A stretch of DNA of 64,000 nucleotides from Bacillota bacterium (lineage in GTDB: Bacteria; Bacillota; Clostridia; Oscillospirales; Acutalibacteraceae): the NCBI GenBank assembly GCA_023412845.1, contig JAEZRH010000172.1, positions 7,072 through 71,071 of the forward strand. Direction: 5' to 3'. The notes under the pieces are model-generated. The model was not told the origin of the DNA. It made no database searches and saw nothing but the letters and a program-made list of their open reading frames with translations. Below are positions 16,004 through 25,398 of this stretch, piece by piece; positions within the stretch are counted from its first letter, which is position 1; each line of letters starts with the position of its first letter. The position numbers and the translations under genes are program-made.

Positions 16004-17863
16004 TCATTTCTTGTCTTTGTCGTCGTTAACGTCCCGGTACTCCGCGTTGTACACGGTGTTGCCGTCCTGGTCCTGCGTGGGGCCAGCGTTCGGCTGCTGC
16101 GGGTTCGCCTGGGACGGCTGGTCCTGCGGAGCTGCGTTCTTGTACAGCTTCTCGCTGACGGCGTACATGGCCTTCTGCAGTTCTTCGGTCTTGGCTTTGA
16201 TCTCGTCTGCGCCCGCGGAGGAAATGGCCGAACGCAGCGCCGAAACCTTACCGTTAAGGTCGGTCTTGTCGGCATCCGAAATCTTGTCGCCGCTGTCCTT
16301 CAGAAGCTTCTCGACGGCGTAGCAGAGATTCTCGGCCTCGTTCTTCGTGTCGATCTCCTCGCGGTGCTTCTTGTCTTCGGATTCATATTTTTCGGCTTCC
16401 TTGACGGCCTTGTCGATGTCGTCCTTGCTCATGTTCGAACTGGAGGAAATGGTGATCTTCTGCTGCTTGCCGGTGCCGAGGTCCTTGGCCGAAACGTTCA
16501 CGATGCCGTTGGCGTCGATGTCGAACGTGACCTCGATCTGGGGGATGCCGCGCGGAGCCGGGGCGATGCCGTCCAACTTGAACAGGCCGAGCTGCTTGTT
16601 GTCGCGGGCAAACTGGCGTTCGCCCTGCAGCACGTTGACCTCAACGGAGGTCTGGCCGTCCGCAGCGGTCGAGAAGATCTGGCTCTTCTTCGTGGGGATC
16701 GTGGTGTTGCGGTCGATGATCTTTGTCATCACGCCGCCCATGGTTTCAACGCCGAGGGACAGCGGGGTAACGTCCAGAAGCAGCAGGCCCTCGACCTCGC
16801 CGCCCAGAACGCCCGCTTGGATGGCCGCGCCGATTGCGACGCATTCATCCGGGTTGATGCCCTTGAACGGCTCCTTGCCGGAGAGCTTCTTGACGGTCTC
16901 CTGCACGGCGGGCATCCTCGAGGAGCCGCCGACGAGCAGGACCTTGCTGATGTCGTTGAAGGCGAGGTTCGCGTCGGACAGAGCCTGTTTCACCGGGCCT
17001 ACGGTCCTTTCGACCAGATCGGCGGTCAGTTCGTCGAACTTCGCGCGGGTCAGGGTCATGTCAAGGTGCTTCGGGCCGGTCGCGTCCGCCGTGATGAACG
17101 GCAGGTTGATCTGCGAGGAAGTCATGCCGGAAAGCTCGATCTTCGCCTTTTCGGCGGCTTCCTTCAGGCGCTGCATGGCCATCTTGTCACCGGAAAGGTC
17201 GATGCCGTTTTCCTTTTTGAATTCGCCGGTCATCCAGTCCATGACGCGCTTGTCGAAGTCGTCGCCGCCGAGGCGGTTGTTGCCGGCCGTCGCAAGCACT
17301 TCCTGCACGCCGTCGCCCATCTCGATGATGGAAACGTCGAATGTACCGCCGCCGAGATCGTAGACCATGATCTTCTGATCGGCGTCCTTGTCGATGCCGT
17401 AGGAGAGCGCGGCCGCCGTCGGCTCGTTGATGATGCGCTTGACGTCGAGCCCGGCGATCTTGCCGGCGTCCTTCGTCGCCTGGCGCTGCGAATCCGTAAA
17501 GTACGCCGGCACCGTGATGACCGCGGAGGTCACAGGCTCGCCGAGGTACGCTTCCGCATCCGCCTTCAGCTTCTGCAGGATCATTGCGGAAATTTCCTGC
17601 GGGGTGAACTTCTTGTCGTCTATCGTTACCTTGTAATCGGAGCCCATTTCCCTTTTGATGGAAGAAACCGTGCGGTCCGGGTTCGTGATGGCCTGGCGTT
17701 TTGCGACCTGGCCGACCATACGTTCGCCCGTCTTGGAGAATGCGACGACCGACGGCGTGGTGCGCGCGCCTTCCGAATTCGGGATGACGACGGGCTTGCC
17801 ACCCTCGATCACGGCGACGCAGGAATTTGTTGTGCCAAGATCAATGCCAATTGTTTTCGACAT
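16004..17863 (-). CDS. dnaK: Molecular chaperone DnaK
   Basis: A 619-residue Hsp70 of standard Gram-positive length. The ATPase signatures are present: [14 protein letters not shown] (residues about 5-18), [15 protein letters not shown] (about 168-182) and [14 protein letters not shown] (about 311-324). The substrate-binding domain follows after the linker [15 protein letters not shown]. The C-terminal lid ends in a disordered acidic tail. It binds exposed hydrophobic segments of nascent or stressed proteins with DnaJ and GrpE in the cytoplasm. The ATG at 17863 is followed at once by conserved sequence. Heat-shock control comes from HrcA acting at the CIRCE element upstream of hrcA. Confidence 0.97.
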   Translation of the reverse strand: MSKTIGIDLGTTNSCVAVIEGGKPVVIPNSEGARTTPSVVAFSKTGERMVGQVAKRQAITNPDRTVSSIKREMGSDYKVTIDDKKFTPQEISAMILQKLKADAEAYLGEPVTSAVITVPAYFTDSQRQATKDAGKIAGLDVKRIINEPTAAALSYGIDKDADQKIMVYDLGGGTFDVSIIEMGDGVQEVLATAGNNRLGGDDFDKRVMDWMTGEFKKENGIDLSGDKMAMQRLKEAAEKAKIELSGMTSSQINLPFITADATGPKHLDMTLTRAKFDELTADLVERTVGPVKQALSDANLAFNDISKVLLVGGSSRMPAVQETVKKLSGKEPFKGINPDECVAIGAAIQAGVLGGEVEGLLLLDVTPLSLGVETMGGVMTKIIDRNTTIPTKKSQIFSTAADGQTSVEVNVLQGERQFARDNKQLGLFKLDGIAPAPRGIPQIEVTFDIDANGIVNVSAKDLGTGKQQKITISSSSNMSKDDIDKAVKEAEKYESEDKKHREEIDTKNEAENLCYAVEKLLKDSGDKISDADKTDLNGKVSALRSAISSAGADEIKAKTEELQKAMYAVSEKLYKNAAPQDQPSQANPQQPNAGPTQDQDGNTVYNAEYRDVNDDKDKK

Positions 17864-18048
17864 ATTTATTACCTCCAGTTAAATTCGTCATTAAACTCAA
17901 AATCTGTTTTATCTGAACCGCCGGACAGGCATAAGATGCCCTTCGCGCCTGCTGGGGATTTGCCGGCCGCGCCGGACTGTACCTTCCGGGAGATGTCTTT
18001 GACCCTTCCGCCAAACAAAACATGAAAATTACTGTCTGGCGAACGGCG

Positions 18049-18060
18049 GCGGCATGCCGC
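18049..18060. repeat. post-stop palindrome (grpE)
   Basis: GCGGC-AT-GCCGC touching the TAG stop codon of grpE. Confidence 0.5.
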
Positions 18061-18650
18061 TAGTTCGCAACCTGAACCATTGCGTGGCGCACGACCCTGT
18101 CGCCGATCCTGTATCCCTTCTGAAAGACCTTTGCCACCGTGTTTTCCCCGGCTTTCTCGTCTTCCACATGGGAAACCGCGCTGTGCAGGGCGGGGTCGAA
18201 CGGCTCTCCCTCCTTGCCCATCTCCTCGACGCCGAGCTTTTTCAGCGCGTCCTGCATCTGCTTTTCGACCATCTCGATGCCCTTGCGCAGGTCCTCGACA
18301 GAACAGTCCTTCTGTTCCAGCGCGCGCCCTAGGTTGTCGGCCACCGGGAGGAACTCTTTCACGGCGTCCGCCGTGGAATCCTGATAAACGCTCTGCTTTT
18401 CGCGCGAAGTGCGCTTGCGGTAATTATCGTATTCGGCCGCCGTGCGCAGCAGAATGTCTTTCTGCTTTGCAAGCTGTTCCTCCGCCTCCCCGAGCTTTCT
18501 CTGCGTTTCCGCAAGCTCTTTTTCCGACAAAGCCGCTTTCTCCGCAGCCGGATCCGTTTCCGGTATCTTTTTCCCGTCCGCCTGCCCGGCGGGCGGAACG
18601 GGCTGCGCCTGCGTCTTTCCCGATTGTTTCACGCTGTCGTTCTTCTGCAT
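18060..18650 (-). CDS. grpE: Nucleotide exchange factor GrpE
   Basis: A 196-residue protein with the GrpE layout. A charged, low-complexity N-terminus (residues 1-40) precedes a long coiled coil rich in Glu, Lys and Gln (about 42-110), which contains RTAAEYDNYRKRTSREK. The C-terminal beta domain carries GVEEMGKEGEPFDPALHSAV and ends in YRIGDRVVRHAMVQVAN. GrpE dimers release ADP from DnaK and act as a thermosensor. It lies 20 bp after hrcA and is co-transcribed with it. The stop codon abuts a small palindrome. Confidence 0.95.
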   Translation of the reverse strand: MQKNDSVKQSGKTQAQPVPPAGQADGKKIPETDPAAEKAALSEKELAETQRKLGEAEEQLAKQKDILLRTAAEYDNYRKRTSREKQSVYQDSTADAVKEFLPVADNLGRALEQKDCSVEDLRKGIEMVEKQMQDALKKLGVEEMGKEGEPFDPALHSAVSHVEDEKAGENTVAKVFQKGYRIGDRVVRHAMVQVAN

Positions 18651-18670
18651 TTCCGGGACCTGCCCCTTTC

Positions 18671-19702
18671 TTAATCCATATCCATCAGTTCGGTCAGCAT
18701 TCTGCCGACCGAATCGGAAAGGTATTCCATATTCGTAATGATCCTGCTGTAATTCATGCGCGTGGGACCGATAATCGCGATGGCCCCGGCGTCCCTTCCC
18801 CCTACAAAATAGCGGGAGACGATCACGCTGGATTCCTGCAGCTCGGGGCGGCGCGTCTCGCCGCCGATGAAGACCTGCAGCCCGCTGTCAAGCCTTGCGA
18901 GAAGCCTTGTAAGGTCCGACGGGCTCGACAGGAAATCGATGATCCGCCTCAGCTCGCCCTGCCCGAATTCCGGGTAGAACAGAAGGTTCACCTCGCCGTT
19001 CAGGCACACCCCCGCGCGCATGGATTCCTGCGCCGCGTCGGCCACGGCCATCAGCGCCGAGCTCATCATCATGGCCATTTCGCCAAGGGACGCCGCCAGC
19101 GTCTGCATGTGCGCCGGCGTGACGGATGCCACGGGCGTGCCCGCAAGCTTTTCGTTCAGCAGGCGGAAAAACACGCGCAGGATCTCCGGCGTCAAATCGA
19201 AATCGCAGTGGAAGACCCGGCTTTTCATGGTACCCGCCGAGGTCATGAGGATCGCCATGGCCGTGCGCCTGCTGGTCTGCACGAGCTGGACCGCCCGGAT
19301 GAAACCGGCCTCGCCGCTCGGCGTTGTGGAAACCGCCGCGTACCTCGTCATGGAAGCAAGCACCCGTGCGACCCCGTCGAGGAGCTTTTCCGGGTCGTAC
19401 GCGGAGGGGAGAATCAGACTGTCGAGATACCGCTTTTCTTCCCCCGAGATGGGCTGACGCTTCATCAGTGTGTCGATATACACGCGGTAGCCTTTCTGCG
19501 ACGGCACGCGCCCCGCCGAAGTGTGCGGCTGTTCCAGCAGCCCCAGTTCGCTCAGGTCGCTCATCTCGTTGCGCACAGTCGCCGAAGACACCTGGAAATC
19601 AAGGTTTTCACAGAGCGATTTTGAGCCCACAGGTTCGCCCGTGGCGATGTACTGCTCGACCACGGCCGCAAGGATCTTCTGTTTTCTCTCGCTCAGTTCC
19701 AA
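18671..19702 (-). CDS. hrcA: Heat-inducible transcriptional repressor HrcA
   Basis: A 343-residue repressor of class I heat-shock genes. The N-terminal winged helix (residues 1-75) begins LSERKQKILAAVVEQYIATGEPVGSKSL and continues with VSSATVRNEMSDLSELGLLEQPHTSAGRVPS, the conserved DNA-binding part. The GAF-like and dimerisation domains follow, including the C-terminal IGPTRMNYSRIITNMEYLSD. It binds the CIRCE operator with help from GroEL. A perfect CIRCE lies 28 bp upstream of its own start, so the operon is autoregulated. It is the first gene of hrcA-grpE-dnaK-dnaJ. Confidence 0.96.
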   Translation of the reverse strand: MELSERKQKILAAVVEQYIATGEPVGSKSLCENLDFQVSSATVRNEMSDLSELGLLEQPHTSAGRVPSQKGYRVYIDTLMKRQPISGEEKRYLDSLILPSAYDPEKLLDGVARVLASMTRYAAVSTTPSGEAGFIRAVQLVQTSRRTAMAILMTSAGTMKSRVFHCDFDLTPEILRVFFRLLNEKLAGTPVASVTPAHMQTLAASLGEMAMMMSSALMAVADAAQESMRAGVCLNGEVNLLFYPEFGQGELRRIIDFLSSPSDLTRLLARLDSGLQVFIGGETRRPELQESSVIVSRYFVGGRDAGAIAIIGPTRMNYSRIITNMEYLSDSVGRMLTELMDMD

Positions 19703-19729
19703 ACCTTTTCCCTTCTATCCGTTTTGGAT

Positions 19730-19756
19730 TTAGCACTCTAATGTCATGAGTGCTAA
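19730..19756. promoter_or_regulatory. CIRCE operator
   Basis: A perfect TTAGCACTC-N9-GAGTGCTAA inverted repeat upstream of hrcA, downstream of its -10 element. This is the HrcA binding site and operates as DNA operator and 5'-UTR element. Confidence 0.97.
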
Positions 19757-19767
19757 TCCTGTTTATA

Positions 19768-19796
19768 AGATTATCATTACTTTGCCCAATTGTCAA
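19768..19796 (-). promoter_or_regulatory. promoter for hrcA operon
   Basis: On the minus strand TTGACA (19791-19796), a 17-nt spacer and TAATCT (19768-19773). A transcript from here would carry CIRCE in its leader. Confidence 0.7.
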
Positions 19797-19827
19797 TATC
19801 TTAATTGTAAACTAATTATGAAAACGC

Positions 19828-19917
19828 GGGCAGACTCAGCCTGCGCACAGGCCCCGCCGTCCAGCCCGGCCAAAAACAAAAGTCCGTCTCGGCGGGAGCG
19901 TCAAAGACAACTCCCGA
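19828..19917 (+). repeat. composite repeat element between hemW and hrcA
   Basis: GGCAGACTCAGCCTGC, then GGCCCCGCCGTCCAGCCCGG, an A-rich spacer and the hairpin GGCGGGAGCGTC-AAA-GACAACTCCCG. All modules of the window's repeat family are in order. It occupies the gap between the hrcA promoter and the end of hemW; nothing else was seen in 19800-20038. Confidence 0.6.
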
Positions 19918-20038
19918 AAAGCAAATTCCACACCCACAGCCGGCCGGGACCGCGTGCAAGCGAAGCGGGTTCATCCGCATGGGGCCCCGGTCCCGCGTAA
20001 GCGGTACGCGATTTTGACCTGCTGCCGGCAAAGGACGG

Positions 20039-21247
20039 TTATTCGGCAAATAAAATCTCCGCCGTCAGATCGTCGGAAACCAGAAAACCTTCCGGCGTAA
20101 AACGGAACCCATCCTCCATGCAGGCAGTCAGCCCACGTGCTTCATAGAGCCGCGCAGCTTTTTTGATCCGCCCCGGGACCGGGTACCCGAACCGCTCCCG
20201 GCAGGCTCCGTCCGTGAGGCCCTCCGCAAGGCGCATTTTCAGCATGGCGAATTCCTCGAATCCGCCGCCCGGCCCGTCGGAGACGGCGCTTTCTCCGCGC
20301 AGAAAGGCGGCCACGCCGCGCTCCTGGTGGAATCTTTCGCCGTTTAAAAAAGAATGCGCAGACGGGCCGACGCCCAGATATTCTTCGCAGTTCCAATATT
20401 TCAGATTATGCCGGCTTTCGTATCCCGGCCTTGCGAAATTTGAGATTTCGTACTGGATAAATCCACGCTTTTGCAGCCCCTCGCAGGCCGAAAGATAAAG
20501 GGCCGCGGCGGCGTCCTCGTCCGGAAGGCGCAGCGCGGCCCTGTTCTTCCAGTAAGCCGTGCCGGGCTCCAACTGAAGCAGGTAGGCGGAAACATGCTGC
20601 ACGCCCAGCTCCGCGCAGAAATCCATCGAGCGGCAAAGGCTTGCCTGCGTCTGGCCCTGCACGGCCAGCATCAGGTCCAGTGAAATATTGTCAAAGCCCG
20701 CGTCCTGCGCGTCCCGCACGGCGCGCGCGGCGTCGGCCGCCGTGTGCCTGCGCCCGAGAAGGCGCAGTTCTTCTTCGTCGGCCGACTGCAGGCCGATGGA
20801 GGCACGGTTCGCGCCCGCCTTTTTCAGCTCGCGGAAGAAATCTTTCAGATCGCCGCCGGGATTCGCTTCCACCGTAATCTCGGCGTTCCGCAGGCCGAAG
20901 CTGTCCTGTGCAGCCCGGATCAGCCGCGAAAGGCGTTCCGCCCCGAGCAGGCTGGGCGTGCCGCCGCCGAAATACAGTGTGCCCGCCTCGCGCCCGAGCT
21001 TCGCGCCCATGTCCGTTATTGTCTCCTTCACGCGGCGCGTGTATTCGTCCATCATGGCCGGTGTGCCGCGCAGAGAGTAAAAATCGCAGTACGGGCATTT
21101 TCCGTCGCAGAACGGCACGTGAATGTAAAGCCCGATGGGCTGGCATACGGTGCCGTCCGCTCCCGCGGCAGACGTGCAGGCCAAAAGACAAAACCTTAGT
21201 TTGCCTTTCTGATCCGGTCCGGGCCGCGGCGATACGCCGCTATTCAT
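20039..21247 (-). CDS. hemW: Radical SAM heme chaperone HemW
   Basis: A 402-residue radical SAM protein. The [4Fe-4S] motif [10 protein letters not shown] follows the usual IGLYIHVPF start of the family, and [21 protein letters not shown], with the heme-binding HNxxYW, lies near residue 295. HemW inserts or transfers heme; older annotations call it a coproporphyrinogen III oxidase. The start is uncertain. The ATG at 21247 overlaps the lepA stop and gives a roughly 37-residue N-terminal extension with no family resemblance, partly encoded by a GCGGCG palindrome. A TTG at 21184, with AAGG upstream, would give a normal 381 residues. It is co-transcribed with lepA, the usual clostridial order. 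Confidence 0.9.
   Translation of the reverse strand: MNSGVSPRPGPDQKGKLRFCLLACTSAAGADGTVCQPIGLYIHVPFCDGKCPYCDFYSLRGTPAMMDEYTRRVKETITDMGAKLGREAGTLYFGGGTPSLLGAERLSRLIRAAQDSFGLRNAEITVEANPGGDLKDFFRELKKAGANRASIGLQSADEEELRLLGRRHTAADAARAVRDAQDAGFDNISLDLMLAVQGQTQASLCRSMDFCAELGVQHVSAYLLQLEPGTAYWKNRAALRLPDEDAAAALYLSACEGLQKRGFIQYEISNFARPGYESRHNLKYWNCEEYLGVGPSAHSFLNGERFHQERGVAAFLRGESAVSDGPGGGFEEFAMLKMRLAEGLTDGACRERFGYPVPGRIKKAARLYEARGLTACMEDGFRFTPEGFLVSDDLTAEILFAE
21226..21240. repeat. post-stop palindrome (lepA)
   Basis: GCGGC-GATAC-GCCGC directly touching the lepA TAG. It also encodes part of the doubtful HemW N-terminal extension. Confidence 0.5.
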
Positions 21248-23048
21248 CGAGTTTCAGAACGCTCATGAACGCCTCCTGCGGCACCTCCACCGTACCGAGC
21301 TGGCGCATGCGCTTCTTGCCCTCCTTCTGCTTTTCCAGCAGCTTTTTCTTGCGCGAGATGTCGCCGCCGTAGCATTTGGCGAGGACGTCCTTGCGCAGGG
21401 CCTTCACGGTCTCGCGGGCGATGATGCGTCCGCCCACGCAGGCCTGGATAGGCACCTCGAACAGCTGGCGGGGGATTTTGTCCCTGAGCTTTTCTACCAT
21501 CTTGCGGGCGCGCGCGTAGGCCTTCTCCGAATGAATAATAAAGGAAAGCGCGTCGACGGTCTCTCCGTTGAGCATGATGTCCAGCTTTACAAGGTCGCTC
21601 TTCTTGTATCCGGAAAGCTCGTAGTCAAACGACGCGTAGCCGCGCGTGTGGCTTTTGAGCGCGTCGAAGAAGTCATAGACGATCTCGTTGAGCGGCAGCT
21701 CGTAGTGCACGTCGACGCGGTCGGCGTCAAGATAATCCATATTGAGGAACGTACCGCGCCGCTCCTGGCACAGGTCCATGATGTTGCCGACGAAATCCTT
21801 CGGCGTGTAGATATGCGCGTCCGCCATCGGCTCGTCCGCCTCGGCGATCAGCGACGGGTCGGGGTAATTGGTCGGGTTGTCGATCTCGGCCGTCGTACCG
21901 TCCGTCTTCTTGATGCGGTACACGACGCTCGGCGCCGTCGTGATGAGGTCGAGCGCGTATTCGCGCTCGAGGCGTTCCTGCACGATCTCCATGTGCAGAA
22001 GGCCCAGAAAGCCGCAGCGGAAGCCGAACCCCAGCGCCGCCGAGGTCTCCGGCTCAAAGGAGAGAGCCGCGTCGTTGAGCTGCAGCTTTTCGAGCGCGTC
22101 GCGCAGGTCGGGGTATTTCGCCCCGTCCGATGGATACAGGCCGCAGAAGACCATCGGCTGCGCCGGCCGGTAGCCGGGCAGCGGCTCTTTGGCCGGGTTC
22201 GACGCGAGCGTGACGGTGTCGCCCACGCGGGCCTCACGCACCTCTTTGATGGAGGCGGAGATGACGCCGACCTCGCCCGCCTTCAGGCAGTCGGAGGATT
22301 CGAATCGCGTGGCTCGCATGTAGCCGCACTCCACCACGGTGAATTCGCCGCCCGCGGACATCATTCGGATCACGTCGCCCGGCTTCACCGTACCGTCCAT
22401 AATGCGCACGTGCGCGACTGCGCCCTTATACGCGTCGTAGTAGGAATCGAAGATCAGCGCGCGCAGCGGGGCGTTCTCGTCGCCCTTCGGCGGCGGCACG
22501 TTCTTCACGATCTGCTCCATTACCTCGCCGATGTTCGTCCCCATTTTGGCGGAGATGCACGGCGCCTCGTCCGCCGGGATGCCGATCACGTCCTCAATCT
22601 CTTTCCGAACCTTTTCCGGCTGGGCGCTCGGCAGGTCGATCTTGTTGATGACGGGCACGATCTCAAGGCCGGCGTCTACAGCTAAATAAGTATTGGCGAG
22701 CGTCTGCGCCTCGATGCCCTGCGAAGCGTCGACGACGAGCACCGCTCCCTCGCAGGCGGCGAGCGAACGCGAAACCTCGTAGTTGAAGTCGACGTGGCCC
22801 GGCGTGTCGATCAGGTTGAACACGTAGTCCTGACCGTCTTTCGCGTGGTACAGCAGCGTGACGGCGTGCGCCTTGATGGTGATGCCGCGCTCGCGCTCGA
22901 GGTCCATATCGTCGAGGATCTGGTCCTCCATGTCGCGCAGGGGGACGGAATCGGTCTGCTCGAGGATGCGGTCCGCCAGCGTGCTCTTGCCGTGGTCGAT
23001 GTGCGCAACAATACAGAAATTGCGGATATTTTCACGTGGGACTGCCAA
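21240..23048 (-). CDS. lepA: Elongation factor 4 (LepA), ribosome back-translocase GTPase
   Basis: A 602-residue translational GTPase, exactly the normal LepA length. The G1 motif AHIDHGKST (about residues 14-22), the switch region [10 protein letters not shown], the G3 motif DTPGHVDF and the G4 motif NKIDLPSA are present. The LepA-specific C-terminal domain ends with [23 protein letters not shown]. It binds stalled ribosomes and promotes correct translocation or initiation. The order gpr-spoIIP-lepA-hemW-hrcA is typical of Clostridia, here with two extra genes between spoIIP and lepA. The ATG at 23048 was taken as the start. Confidence 0.97.
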   Translation of the reverse strand: MAVPRENIRNFCIVAHIDHGKSTLADRILEQTDSVPLRDMEDQILDDMDLERERGITIKAHAVTLLYHAKDGQDYVFNLIDTPGHVDFNYEVSRSLAACEGAVLVVDASQGIEAQTLANTYLAVDAGLEIVPVINKIDLPSAQPEKVRKEIEDVIGIPADEAPCISAKMGTNIGEVMEQIVKNVPPPKGDENAPLRALIFDSYYDAYKGAVAHVRIMDGTVKPGDVIRMMSAGGEFTVVECGYMRATRFESSDCLKAGEVGVISASIKEVREARVGDTVTLASNPAKEPLPGYRPAQPMVFCGLYPSDGAKYPDLRDALEKLQLNDAALSFEPETSAALGFGFRCGFLGLLHMEIVQERLEREYALDLITTAPSVVYRIKKTDGTTAEIDNPTNYPDPSLIAEADEPMADAHIYTPKDFVGNIMDLCQERRGTFLNMDYLDADRVDVHYELPLNEIVYDFFDALKSHTRGYASFDYELSGYKKSDLVKLDIMLNGETVDALSFIIHSEKAYARARKMVEKLRDKIPRQLFEVPIQACVGGRIIARETVKALRKDVLAKCYGGDISRKKKLLEKQKEGKKRMRQLGTVEVPQEAFMSVLKLDE

Positions 23049-23070
23049 AATTCCACCTGCTTTCCTAAAT

Positions 23071-23101
23071 AAACAGGGAAAGGCGGCCCGTCTTTCCCTG
23101 T
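23071..23101. terminator. possible hairpin upstream of lepA
   Basis: ACAGGGAAAG and CTTTCCCTGT arms, 10 bp around a 9-10-nt loop. There is no clear T-run, so it may only be an mRNA processing or partial termination structure between the 23273 gene and lepA. Confidence 0.35.
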
Positions 23102-23126
23102 GGTCTGGCTATGAAGTTTTTAGTTC

Positions 23127-23190
23127 GGCGTGCCGTTCTGCCCGGCGCACAAGCCAAGTCCGCCCTTGCGGGAGCGTGCTGAGATGCTCC
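23127..23190 (+). repeat. composite repeat element upstream of lepA
   Basis: GCCGTTCTGCCCGGC, a short spacer and GCGGGAGCGTGCTGAGATGCTCC. It resembles the second and third modules of the repeat family; the first palindrome is lacking. Confidence 0.45.
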
Positions 23191-23272
23191 TTTTCCTGAG
23201 GGAGCAGTTTCTTGCCAAAGCCGCGTAACGCCGTTTCTTTCGGCCTGACCTTTGCTTTTCGCAAAGAAAAGG

Positions 23273-23968
23273 TCAGTACCGGTTCAGGTCGTGGTAGTAG
23301 CGGTCGTTCAGAAGATGCTTTCCGGAGCCGTGCTTCTGCCTGCGGTACCGCTTGCGCCCCGGTCCGCGCGGCGGACGCCGGTTGCTGAGCACCACGATCA
23401 GCACCACGAGCACGCCGAGCGCGATGCAGGCCCAGGCAAGAAGGCCCTGCACGTTCATCTTGTGCGTCTGTTCGGGATTCGTGATCGCCGAACTGAGGGG
23501 ATCGTTTTCCGCCACGCTGCCCACTCCCGGGAGGGAAATGCTGTTTTCCGCCGCGGAGCTTTCCCCAGAAAAAACATCGGAAGAGGCCGCGCTCGTGATG
23601 TCGGAAGAAACGGGAGCGATGGAGGAAGATCTTCTGCGCACCGATTTTGAGGAAACCGGAGAAGAAGACGCGGGTTTGGAAGAGCTTGACGCCGCAGCCT
23701 GAGAAGAAGAGACGGGGTTCGCCTGCGTCGGCTGGCCCTGATCAGGCTGTCCCGCGGAAGAAGCGCCGCCGGCCTGCGAGCCGCCGCCCGCGCTGCCCGA
23801 GGCAGTCTGGCTGTCCGCACCCGTCTGCTGGCCGGAGCCGTTCTGCCCGGCAGCCGTCTGGGTCGCCGGCTGCCCGCCGCTCGTCGCGAACGCGTCGATC
23901 TCCAGGGCGCAGCTCAGCACGGTCAGCACAAGGAAAAACACGCACAGCAAATTTTTCCGCCGGTTCAT
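23273..23968 (-). CDS. Unknown Ser-rich membrane-anchored protein with signal peptide
   Basis: A 231-residue protein I do not recognise. It has an N-terminal signal-type segment (residues about 6-28), then a long Ser/Gly/Gln/Ala-rich region (30-150) that is probably disordered and outside the membrane. One membrane segment follows (about 173-195), then a strongly basic tail rich in Arg, Lys, His and Tyr. The ATG at 23968 has GGAGG 7 nt upstream and overlaps the stop of the upstream 82-residue gene by four bases (ATGA). Its place in the spoIIP-lepA unit suggests expression during sporulation, but that is inference only. Confidence 0.7.
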   Translation of the reverse strand: MNRRKNLLCVFFLVLTVLSCALEIDAFATSGGQPATQTAAGQNGSGQQTGADSQTASGSAGGGSQAGGASSAGQPDQGQPTQANPVSSSQAAASSSSKPASSSPVSSKSVRRRSSSIAPVSSDITSAASSDVFSGESSAAENSISLPGVGSVAENDPLSSAITNPEQTHKMNVQGLLAWACIALGVLVVLIVVLSNRRPPRGPGRKRYRRQKHGSGKHLLNDRYYHDLNRY

Positions 23969-24213
23969 GGCAAGTCCTCCGTTATCCATTCGGTGGGCAA
24001 TAATTTAGAATAATTATAGCATATTTCGCTGTTAATGCAAGTTATGTCCAGATTTTTGCCGGTCAGTCGGAAAAAAAAGGTTTTTCCGTCGTCAAAGCCG
24101 ATCCGCCTCGACTGGAAGTCCACTTCCATGAACCCGAGGACCAGGGCGATAGCGCAAAGCGTACTCAGAAAAGACGCTAAAAAGATTCTCAGGTTCGGGT
24201 GTTTTTTCTTCAT
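23965..24213 (-). CDS. Unknown small protein with N-terminal membrane segment
   Basis: An 82-residue protein with a basic N-terminus and one hydrophobic segment (residues about 8-28), followed by a short extracytoplasmic domain containing two Cys (CINSEIC). No family was recognised. AAGAAGG lies just upstream of the ATG. It sits 25 bp after spoIIP and overlaps the next gene by four bases, so it is almost certainly co-transcribed with both. The two Cys and the probable export make it a candidate partner of SpoIIP or of the following Ser-rich protein, but nothing in the sequence proves this. Confidence 0.68.
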   Translation of the reverse strand: MKKKHPNLRIFLASFLSTLCAIALVLGFMEVDFQSRRIGFDDGKTFFFRLTGKNLDITCINSEICYNYSKLLPTEWITEDLP

Positions 24214-24238
24214 CCTTCTTTTTCCTTTTCCCCTCGGC

Positions 24239-25318
24239 TTATGTTAATTCCCCGAGGACCTGCGCCAGTACCTTTCCCAGAAGTTCGCCAGTATACTCGG
24301 CCTCGTCGAGCGTGTTCACGTCCGTGCCGATCTCGATCAGCAGCGAGCCTTTTGTGAGGTCCTGGTTATACTTGCGCGCGGTGAAGTCCAGCGGCCGCGC
24401 AAGGCTGGGGTAAGTGTCGCTCAGCGCCTTCTGGAACCGCAGCGCGAGGCGCAGGTTATATTCCCAGTTGGGGTATTTCAGGGTACCGTCGTCGTCGCAT
24501 CCGCTGATGATCATGAGCTGCGCCGCCTTTTTGCCGTCGATGACCGTCGTCGTCTTAAGCGCCGTGCCGTCGTCGCGGTGCATGGCGTCGCGGTGGATGT
24601 CCAGCGTGACCTGGATCCCCGGGTATTTTTTCAGGTCGTTCTGCATGGTGACGCGGGACCGGTCGTAGGAGCCGTCGTAGGCCGGGTAGTCGTGATACGT
24701 CGTGTCGTGCACCACGCCGATGCCCGCGGCCGTAAGCTGCTCGGCGATCCTGTCGCCTACGGCGCAGACGCTCTGCGTCTTATCCGTCGAGCGGGTCACC
24801 CCCGCGTAGGCTTCCGTCGTGTGCGTGTGGTAGATGAGCACCTGAGGCCCGGCGTTCTTCTTTGTTTTCACCGCGGGTACTTTCTGCAGCTCCTGATTGA
24901 GATCGATCGCGGCGTATTTGGACGTGCTGTTCTTGACCCACATATCGCCGACCTGCGTACCGCTGTTGCCCACGCACATCTCAAGCACATTGCCGGAGGC
25001 GGCGGACTGCGCGCCCGACGAAGAGCCCGCCTGTCCGGAGGACGCGCTTCCGGAGGCGGTCCCCGAAGAAGACCCGGAAGGCGAAGAGGCCGCGTTCTGG
25101 CCCGGAGGATTGCTCTGCGCCTGCGACGACACGGAGCCGTCGTCCTCCTCCTCGCTGAAAAAGCCGTCGGCGTTCCCCGCGGGCAGGATGAACCCCGCCG
25201 CCGCCACCGCCGCTTTCTGCCCCGCGCCCGCCGGCAGCCGCAGCGCGACGCAGGTCACGCCGACGGCCGCAAGCAGCGCCCAGAGCATTCCCGCCGCTTT
25301 GCGCGTCCCGTTCTTCAT
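24239..25318 (-). CDS. spoIIP: Stage II sporulation protein P
   Basis: A 359-residue SpoIIP, the mother-cell amidase and endopeptidase that with SpoIID and SpoIIM thins septal peptidoglycan during engulfment. An N-terminal membrane anchor (residues about 9-27) is followed by a long Ser/Gly-rich spacer (60-108). The catalytic domain shows the zinc-binding IYHTHTTEAY (about 162-171), DIHRDA (about 240-245) and EIGTDVNTLDEA (about 331-342). The ATG at 25318 has GGAGG upstream. The gene lies 80 bp after gpr. An imperfect 23-nt inverted repeat lies about 27 nt upstream of the start codon. Confidence 0.94.
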   Translation of the reverse strand: MKNGTRKAAGMLWALLAAVGVTCVALRLPAGAGQKAAVAAAGFILPAGNADGFFSEEEDDGSVSSQAQSNPPGQNAASSPSGSSSGTASGSASSGQAGSSSGAQSAASGNVLEMCVGNSGTQVGDMWVKNSTSKYAAIDLNQELQKVPAVKTKKNAGPQVLIYHTHTTEAYAGVTRSTDKTQSVCAVGDRIAEQLTAAGIGVVHDTTYHDYPAYDGSYDRSRVTMQNDLKKYPGIQVTLDIHRDAMHRDDGTALKTTTVIDGKKAAQLMIISGCDDDGTLKYPNWEYNLRLALRFQKALSDTYPSLARPLDFTARKYNQDLTKGSLLIEIGTDVNTLDEAEYTGELLGKVLAQVLGELT

Positions 25319-25344
25319 AGATTACGTCCTCCGCCTTAATAATG

Positions 25345-25367
25345 TTAAGGATACAATGTACCCTTAA
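25345..25367. promoter_or_regulatory. operator-like inverted repeat upstream of spoIIP
   Basis: TTAAGGATAC-AAT-GTACCCTTAA, 10-nt arms with one mismatch, between gpr and spoIIP. It could be a repressor site or a hairpin in the leader; the cognate regulator is unknown. Confidence 0.4.
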
Positions 25368-25398
25368 TCCTATGACGAAAGGCGTCATTTCATGACCG

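Noticed and set aside
16364..18025. Long open frame antisense to dnaK
   Set aside because: Shadow of dnaK, with no start signals or recognisable domains.
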